From positions 1 through 41,784 of IMG/VR virus record IMGVR_UViG_3300006077_000009: a stretch of DNA of 41,784 nucleotides. One strand, written 5' to 3'. Made by a program: the position numbers and the translations under genes. The stretch comes from a virus. The first letter of the stretch is position 1. Every line of letters starts with the position of its first letter. The notes beneath the pieces are model-generated. The model had not been told where the DNA came from. It did not search any database and saw nothing but the letters and a program-made list of their open reading frames with translations. Shown piece by piece: positions 36,074 to 41,784 of this stretch.

Positions 36074-37447
36074 ATGGCAACACCAATATTAATTACAATA
36101 ACAGAGAGAGCAAAGGAATTCTATGCTTTTAATAGCGGGGATGAGCCTTCTGAGCTGACTCTATGGAGAGAAATTAGTTGTGGTAGTGCAGGAGCTGATT
36201 ACGGCCCTGTAGAAGATTTCAGCCAGATAGTAGAACCAGGCGATACAGATATTATAAAGTTTCCAGGTGATGGAAATTATACAATATTCGCTAATGGTAT
36301 TATGATCGGGCCAGCTAACTATCAGAAGGGTTTATTTGATAGCATGATAGTGTACGTTTCAGCTGCGCTATGTGGCATTTCAGGCATTAACTGTCTTTCC
36401 TTAACACAATGTACCGGAGACACCCCAAACTACCTAAACAACGCCATTGCAAAGGTCATTCTTTATGCATCAATGTATAACCCTAAATATCAGGAAGGTA
36501 TAGCTACTGCATACCAGAAAATTAAGTGTTCAGCGATTGAACCATTCAATAGACTACTTAAGCAAGAGAAATACTTGGGGATCAGCAATACAGATGAAAT
36601 ACTTAAGGTAGAATTAGCTCACTTATATTATGAGCTTTATAATGCTGATGTAAACAACCCAATGGACATTGCCTCCAAAGAAGAAATAGATGAGCTGTAC
36701 GATTATGAAAACATCAGTTACTGTATTGCCAAACTTGGTATTAAGACTGATTGTGACCCATATGTACCGCCAGGATTAAAACATACAACTAGTTTGACAG
36801 TATCACCAACTACAATAGGTTTAGGAGTAGGAACAGATATTACAGTAAGTTACAAATTTACTGCTAATGATGATGAGTTCACAGCTATCATTAGTACAAA
36901 TGTACCAGGTCTTACAAGTATAAGTCAATTTGATGGCGTACTTAGAACAACAATAGACCCTAAGGTTGAAACATCAAAGACTTACTTTATTGAGTATGCA
37001 TATAACAGAGGAGGAGTTACTAGTACTAATACAGTAACAGCCTCATTAACTGCTTACCCACCACAATGGTACGGTGGAGAATCTACAGTACAAGACTTTG
37101 AAAGTTTATCAACAACCAACAAAGTTGAAGTAGATGATATATTCGGAGCAATAACTAATGTTTCTCCAGTGTATAAGGCTAATTCTGATGGTACTTCAAG
37201 CAATACAAACACCAAGGATAAATACTTATGGTGGATTACTAAGAATCCTGTTAAGTTCTACATCGGAGCATTCGAGATTATTAGCGGACCATGGGCACAA
37301 ACATGTGATCCAAATAGTTATGCTATTATCCATAAGGCAGTTACTACAGTAATGGGTACTGAAGAGGTGACAATGCATTACTACAGAACATGTCCATTAC
37401 AAGACTTAACCGGTCAAACATTGGAATACACAATAAAACAAGCATAA
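36074..37447 (+). CDS. Virion protein with Ig-like region (457 aa)
   Basis: Read from the ATG at 36074. The N-terminal 230 residues are mixed and contain several cysteines; residues about 245-335 (TTSLTVSPTTIGLGVGTDITV... TSKTYFIEYAYNRGG) look like an Ig/BIg2-type beta sandwich. C-terminal part has further Cys and Trp. Located just before the fibre genes, so probably a baseplate or fibre-attachment protein. No family recognised with certainty. Confidence 0.6.
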   Translation: MATPILITITERAKEFYAFNSGDEPSELTLWREISCGSAGADYGPVEDFSQIVEPGDTDIIKFPGDGNYTIFANGIMIGPANYQKGLFDSMIVYVSAALCGISGINCLSLTQCTGDTPNYLNNAIAKVILYASMYNPKYQEGIATAYQKIKCSAIEPFNRLLKQEKYLGISNTDEILKVELAHLYYELYNADVNNPMDIASKEEIDELYDYENISYCIAKLGIKTDCDPYVPPGLKHTTSLTVSPTTIGLGVGTDITVSYKFTANDDEFTAIISTNVPGLTSISQFDGVLRTTIDPKVETSKTYFIEYAYNRGGVTSTNTVTASLTAYPPQWYGGESTVQDFESLSTTNKVEVDDIFGAITNVSPVYKANSDGTSSNTNTKDKYLWWITKNPVKFYIGAFEIISGPWAQTCDPNSYAIIHKAVTTVMGTEEVTMHYYRTCPLQDLTGQTLEYTIKQA

Positions 37448-37448
37448 G

Positions 37449-40400
37449 ATGGGTAGAGTTTATAAACAAGGTATTGGAAGTCCGAAAGGATTTGATATGG
37501 TACAGGCTGAGCCTGTTGACCAAAGAACAATTGTTGAGTACAAGACTGACTTAACTACTATCAACAAAGCATACCCTGGATTAAAGGTTCAAGTATTAGA
37601 GTCAATAGACGGAATGATACTTAGAGAGTTTAAATTCATGGGTGGTAGTTATTCTGACTTGAACAATTGGACAGAAGTTACCGGCGGATCAGGAGGGGGA
37701 ACACTCCCTTCTGAACTGCCATTGAAATTTACATCATTTGTATTTGTAAGAAACGTAGGCGCACCATCAACTCCGGTTGGTGGTGACTACGATGATCCAG
37801 TACCTCCGGGATGGAGTGATATGGTACCAAGTGGTACTGACCCTGTTTGGATGAGTTCAGCTGTCTTTACACAAGGAGAAGCTACACCGCCGGTATGGAC
37901 ATCACCTATTCTTACAGAAGATACTGAATATACAGACTTTGAGTACTGTACATTTGATGATCCAAACATGGAATTAGACCCTAACGGGAAACCAGCACCA
38001 CCATTGGAAGGAGCAGGTCAACGTGTTTATTGGCATAATGACCCTACAGTAACAGATGACTGGATGGCTATTGGTCGAAAGATCGGTGGTGCATATCCTG
38101 AATCATGGGACGTAGTAAAGATTGGTGGTGAAAAAGGAGCAGACGGTGGGCCAGGTCCGGAAGGTAGAGCGTACAGGGAATCAATAGTATTCACAAGATC
38201 TAACTTAGACGGTATGGATAGAGCAGTAGTGAAAGGTGGTGGATTTAATTCTCCAACTCCTACTGATACTTCTATCGATGGAAATGCTGTATCTGTTATT
38301 TGGCATGATGGTATCCCCCTAGGTGGTGAGAAAGTATGGATGTCAAAGTTCACTTTCAATGATGTAGATCATCAATCATCAAGTCTATCTAATGAATGGA
38401 CTACTCCAAGCAATATTACTGACACAGCTACTGATGATTTCGAATTCAGTGACAGTTTAGCAGAGCCAGCTGACCCGGATACAGCACCTAACCTATGGCA
38501 TAACATTGCCACATCTAATGATATTTGGATGGCACACAGATCCATCAAGAATGGTGAGATATCTCCATGGGGTATTACCCGTATTAAAGGAGAAACAGGT
38601 GCAGCAGGTCAAGGACTTAATATTAAGGGTAGGGATACAATAGCAAATATACTGGCTATGACTAGTCCCCCTGTGGAACTCTATGACATTTGGTTAGCAA
38701 ACAACGATGATGCTACAGCAGTAGTACCAGGAGTTGTTAATGATGCTTACATATTTGTAGGTGGTACTGCCGGAGATAATGGTACAGCATGGGATAATAT
38801 AGGCCCTGTTACTGGTACTGACGGTATGTCTTTCAAGCAATCATTTGTATTCAAGAGATCAGCTACACAACCAGCTACACCTACCGGTGGAACATTCGCT
38901 GACCCTATTCCAACTGGTTGGTCTGATGGTATCCCTAATGGTACTGATCAAATATGGGCGACTAATAGATTCTTTAGTAATCCGGACAGTACACTAGCTG
39001 ATTGGAAAGCACCATATTTAGCACAAGACACAATCGATTTTGACTTTAAATATGCAGATAAGCAGATAAATGATGGTACGCCATTACCACCGCATCAAGC
39101 ACCCGGAGGAGTATGGTATGAAACTCCATTACCAAACTCTTATTGGATGGCTAAAGGAAAGAAGACTAACGGAGTTGTAGATGATGCAACCTGGGAAGTT
39201 TTAAGAATAAAAGGTGAAAAGGGTGATACTGGAGCTGATGGTATTCCGTCGTTCTTAGCATCTGCCTATTTCAAAACAAATGATGATATTTCATCAGCAA
39301 ATGTTACAGGTGGTACATATGCATCTCCGGTACCTACTTCGCAGATTGGTGGAGTAAACTGGTCAGATGGTATACCAACTGGGCCAGGAGCTATATGGTT
39401 TACTCAAGTAAGGTTTGATCAATCAGATGATGGATCAGTTACTAAGGTATGGCCATCACCATCAATTGTTGCAGATTCAACAACAGTTGAATATCAGTTT
39501 AGTGGTAGTCTTTCCAAACCTACTGGATATCCGGTAGAGGGAAATGATGGTGCTAACTCATGGTATGATGATGCTGACAGTGTTACAGGTAATGTTATTT
39601 GGATGGCTATTGGTTCCCTTAAGAATGGAGTATGGCCAACAACATGGGACATTGTAAAGGTGATAGGAGAGAATGGGCAGCCGGGACAAGATGGTAGAAC
39701 CTATATTCCTTCAACTCGTTTCTGTCGTAGTGATGCAGCAGGAATGGATCAAATTGAAGTAGTAGGACAATACTTAGTCGATAACAACGGCGTGTATGAG
39801 ATCACAGGAGACGATCCTGCGACTGTTTCACCTATTGGTGGACATACTTATACATTCTCTGATAACATACCCCCAGTTAGTGATACATTCCCTAACAATG
39901 CTAAACAAGTTTGGATGATCCAAGCAGTATTCAATAGTATTGATAACCTAGGACCAGGTAATGAAATGAATTGGGGTACTCCTAGTTTATTAGCTGATTC
40001 AGGTGGTATGGATTACCAATACCATGGTGGAGACGGTTCAGGAGGAGCCGGAGCAAGACCAAGTAATCCAGTAGGTCCTGCAGGAAGTAACCCAGATGCT
40101 AATGGATGGTATGACACTCCGGACTTAGTTCCAGGTGGTGCATTCTGGTTAGCACAGAGAAACTGGTCAGAAGGACCGGCAGCTCAATGGGTAGTTTATC
40201 AAATACGTGGAGAAGATGGACAAGCAGGAGATACAGGATTACCACCTGCTAAAGTTACTGGGGTAGTAGCTACACCAAACGGTAAAAGTGCATTAAAATT
40301 AACATGGAATGTTCCTACTGATCCTGAAGGAGATTTAGAGGGATATGAAGTTAATAATATCACTGCAGCTATTTTAAGTAATACATTGACAAATCAAATC

Positions 40401-40781
40401 TCTTTGTATAATCTAGAAGGAACTTCAGCTCAATTCAAAATAAGAGCTTATGATGCTGCAGGAAACAAAGGAGAGTGGTCTGATATTGTAACAGCTTCTG
40501 TACCAGATTATTGGACAAATTCATTAGCTGCAGCTGTACCGGCCACAACACATTGTACTACTGGAACCTTAGATAGTACAATATATGCTAAGCTTACGGT
40601 AGTCCCACAACCTGGATATCCGATGGCTGTTGGGGACTATATCTATAGTGACTCACAACTAACAACACCTGTGTTTGGTAAGGCAGAGGTATATGGACCT
40701 CCGGGTGAACCTAATTGGATTATCTCTACGGATAATTCAACTGGTAAAGTTACTTCCATAGATGAGTGTATAAATATTTAA
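37449..40781 (+). CDS. Tail fibre / receptor-binding protein with five repeat modules (1110 aa)
   Basis: N-terminal about 70 residues (MGRVYKQGIGSPKGFDMVQAE) are shared with the next fibre gene and look like a virion-attachment domain. Then about five modules of 130-150 residues each contain a F.R....P..P.GG......P..GWSD..P.GTD..W pattern, a W..P....D....Y step and a ..DWMA.G...G..P..W.V..I.GE.G end with a short collagen-like GxxG link. Residues about 922-1015 form a fibronectin type III-like domain (KVTGVVATPNGKSALKLTWN). Module repetition suggests adjustable fibre length. Confidence 0.8.
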   Translation: MGRVYKQGIGSPKGFDMVQAEPVDQRTIVEYKTDLTTINKAYPGLKVQVLESIDGMILREFKFMGGSYSDLNNWTEVTGGSGGGTLPSELPLKFTSFVFVRNVGAPSTPVGGDYDDPVPPGWSDMVPSGTDPVWMSSAVFTQGEATPPVWTSPILTEDTEYTDFEYCTFDDPNMELDPNGKPAPPLEGAGQRVYWHNDPTVTDDWMAIGRKIGGAYPESWDVVKIGGEKGADGGPGPEGRAYRESIVFTRSNLDGMDRAVVKGGGFNSPTPTDTSIDGNAVSVIWHDGIPLGGEKVWMSKFTFNDVDHQSSSLSNEWTTPSNITDTATDDFEFSDSLAEPADPDTAPNLWHNIATSNDIWMAHRSIKNGEISPWGITRIKGETGAAGQGLNIKGRDTIANILAMTSPPVELYDIWLANNDDATAVVPGVVNDAYIFVGGTAGDNGTAWDNIGPVTGTDGMSFKQSFVFKRSATQPATPTGGTFADPIPTGWSDGIPNGTDQIWATNRFFSNPDSTLADWKAPYLAQDTIDFDFKYADKQINDGTPLPPHQAPGGVWYETPLPNSYWMAKGKKTNGVVDDATWEVLRIKGEKGDTGADGIPSFLASAYFKTNDDISSANVTGGTYASPVPTSQIGGVNWSDGIPTGPGAIWFTQVRFDQSDDGSVTKVWPSPSIVADSTTVEYQFSGSLSKPTGYPVEGNDGANSWYDDADSVTGNVIWMAIGSLKNGVWPTTWDIVKVIGENGQPGQDGRTYIPSTRFCRSDAAGMDQIEVVGQYLVDNNGVYEITGDDPATVSPIGGHTYTFSDNIPPVSDTFPNNAKQVWMIQAVFNSIDNLGPGNEMNWGTPSLLADSGGMDYQYHGGDGSGGAGARPSNPVGPAGSNPDANGWYDTPDLVPGGAFWLAQRNWSEGPAAQWVVYQIRGEDGQAGDTGLPPAKVTGVVATPNGKSALKLTWNVPTDPEGDLEGYEVNNITAAILSNTLTNQISLYNLEGTSAQFKIRAYDAAGNKGEWSDIVTASVPDYWTNSLAAAVPATTHCTTGTLDSTIYAKLTVVPQPGYPMAVGDYIYSDSQLTTPVFGKAEVYGPPGEPNWIISTDNSTGKVTSIDECINI

Positions 40782-40794
40782 TTACAAGACTATA

Positions 40795-41625
40795 ATGGGA
40801 AAAGTTTATAAACAAGGGATAGTATCCCCAAAAGGATTTGACATGACTGCCGCAGAGCCTGCGGATCAGAGAGAGATTGTTGAATTCTATACTGACTTAA
40901 TATCTCTGCCTAAATGCTATCCCGGTATAGAAATCAAGATTAGAGAGTTAGGGTATGAGAAGTATAAACTTCTCGCCCTACCTTCTTCTTTGCTTTCTAA
41001 CTGGGCTAAGGTAGAATCAGGAGTTGGCCCACAAGGGCCTAAAGGAGATCCTGGTCCTCCAGGTGAGGACGGAGAGTCTGCATATGAAATATACTTGAAG
41101 AACGGTGGTACTTTAACAGAATATGATTGGCTACAGTCATTAGTTGGGCCTGCTGGTCCTCCAGGCGTTAAAGGAGATACAGGTCTTACAGGTCCTCCAG
41201 GCCCTAAAGGTGATAAAGGAGAACAAGGTGAGATTGGTCCTACAGGTGCCGGTGTAACTATATCTGGTTCTGACACAGTAAGTAATATCCTAATTAAGCC
41301 TGGAGCACCAGGTGATATGTGGATTGCTACTGATTCTGGAGTTGATAGTGATGGTAATCCAGTTAACCCAGGAGATGGGTTAGTATGGGATGGTACTAAG
41401 TGGTTGACTGTTGGCCCTATTCGTGGTCCTCAAGGTCCTAAAGGAGATCAAGGTGATCAAGGTATCCAAGGTATTCAAGGAGAAACAGGCCCACAAGGTC
41501 CACAGGGTGAACAAGGAATCCAGGGAATTAAAGGAGACAAAGGTGATACAGGTCCTGAAGGCCCACAAGGTCAAGATGAAGGGCAAGCCCAAGAGCGACA
41601 AGTCCCTTATCCTGTGACCGTGTGA
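40795..41625 (+). CDS. Collagen-like tail fibre, truncated by foreign sequence
   Basis: N-terminal domain MGKVYKQGIVSPKGFDMTAAE is paralogous to the preceding fibre. Collagen GXY repeats follow at about residues 77-95, 117-150 and 207-260, separated by a short globular insert (DMWIATDSGVDSDGNPV). Around 41575 the DNA changes abruptly to GC-rich and the reading frame runs into EGQAQERQVPYPVTV before a stop at 41625, with no GXY pattern. The real gene almost certainly continues; the C-terminus shown is not genuine. Confidence 0.7.
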   Translation: MGKVYKQGIVSPKGFDMTAAEPADQREIVEFYTDLISLPKCYPGIEIKIRELGYEKYKLLALPSSLLSNWAKVESGVGPQGPKGDPGPPGEDGESAYEIYLKNGGTLTEYDWLQSLVGPAGPPGVKGDTGLTGPPGPKGDKGEQGEIGPTGAGVTISGSDTVSNILIKPGAPGDMWIATDSGVDSDGNPVNPGDGLVWDGTKWLTVGPIRGPQGPKGDQGDQGIQGIQGETGPQGPQGEQGIQGIKGDKGDTGPEGPQGQDEGQAQERQVPYPVTV

Positions 41626-41784
41626 CGGGAGAGACCCCTGCTACTTGCAGCAGCCGGGTGACCCCTTGATCTTGCCGCACCCATCGCACCGGGCTGCGCT
41701 CTCATCGCAGCACTCGTCGGAGCCCTTGACCTCGCCGCAGGCGCACAGGGCGGCTTTGCTGCCAAGGTCCTCCTGACAGCAGCC
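41577..41784. other. GC-rich foreign segment at right edge
   Basis: From about 41577 the composition switches from AT-rich to visibly GC-rich, in about 200 bp to the end. On the plus strand a frame ending KPKSDKSLIL stops at 41615-41617, and on the minus strand a Cys-rich frame ends at 41641, a convergent layout typical of two unrelated genes. Short homology CAAGATG at the join fits a chimeric read or contig join. Confidence 0.7.
41641..41784 (-). CDS. Metallothionein-like Cys-rich protein, 5' end beyond window
   Basis: 47 residues are visible, ten of them Cys, in the order CC, CAC, CC, CxxC, CC, with CGEVKGS and CGKIKGS as a repeated pair and CCK as the end. High Cys without aromatics is the signature of metallothioneins, which bind zinc, copper or cadmium through thiolates. 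It does not match the SmtA pattern closely. GC-rich codons (GCC, CTG, GGC) differ from all phage genes, so it belongs to the foreign segment. Start not in window. Confidence 0.6.
   Translation of the reverse strand, partial: GCCQEDLGSKAALCACGEVKGSDECCDESAARCDGCGKIKGSPGCCK

Noticed and set aside
1-41784. CRISPR array or integrase/attachment site
   Set aside because: No regularly spaced 25-40 bp repeats with unique spacers and no recombinase ORF; the iterons are too short and closely spaced.

Overview
The window reads as about 41.5 kb of a tailed double-stranded DNA phage (Caudoviricetes), very probably infecting a Bacteroidota host. The host call rests on AT-rich DNA with few Shine-Dalgarno sites, several lipoproteins with clear lipoboxes, and two recurring promoter families with a TTG box and a TAnnnn box separated by 17 nt, close to the Bacteroidota -33/-7 pattern. 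The order terminase, portal, acidic scaffold-like protein, major capsid protein, connector, tube-like and fibre proteins, together with a family A polymerase, DnaB-like ATPase and a large tRNA set, suggests a crAss-like or related phage. I cannot prove the family from sequence alone.

Layout. (1) 1-15.2 kb, minus strand: replication genes (RecA-fold helicase, DnaD-like loader candidate, PolA with proofreading domain), many small hypothetical or membrane proteins, and long non-coding stretches full of folded RNA. These hold odd tRNA-like genes: a circularly permuted tRNA at 7.23-7.37 kb, an interrupted one at 6.32-6.47 kb, two with oversized hairpin inserts, three long-stem multibranch RNAs at 11.6-12.0 kb, and a roughly 400-nt promoter-driven RNA at 13.72-14.13 kb. 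From 13.6 to 15.3 kb, five copies of one promoter cassette with a GC-rich palindrome precede small genes and that RNA. (2) 15.3-15.65 kb: divergent control region with five copies of a 10-bp iteron on a 21-bp pitch, a candidate origin or operator. (3) 15.65-21.83 kb, plus strand: 25 tRNA genes covering all 20 amino acids, interleaved with small ORFs, an HNH nuclease, and a lysis-like cassette (4-TM protein, retropepsin-like lipoprotein, frameshifted M15 peptidase lipoprotein, unimolecular-spanin-like protein). (4) 21.83-41.58 kb, plus strand: late genes, including an Acb2/Tad1-like nucleotide-sponge candidate upstream of the terminase, then head, connector, tube and fibre genes. (5) The last ~205 bp is GC-rich, cuts a collagen-like fibre gene, and carries the end of a cysteine-rich metallothionein-like protein on the minus strand. 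It looks like foreign DNA, probably an assembly chimera.

The early minus-strand genes copy the genome; the tRNA array supports translation of the AT-rich late genes; the plus-strand late genes build the particle, with lysis genes lodged inside the tRNA array. The most unusual content is the permuted and interrupted tRNA-like RNAs and the structured RNAs of the early arm.
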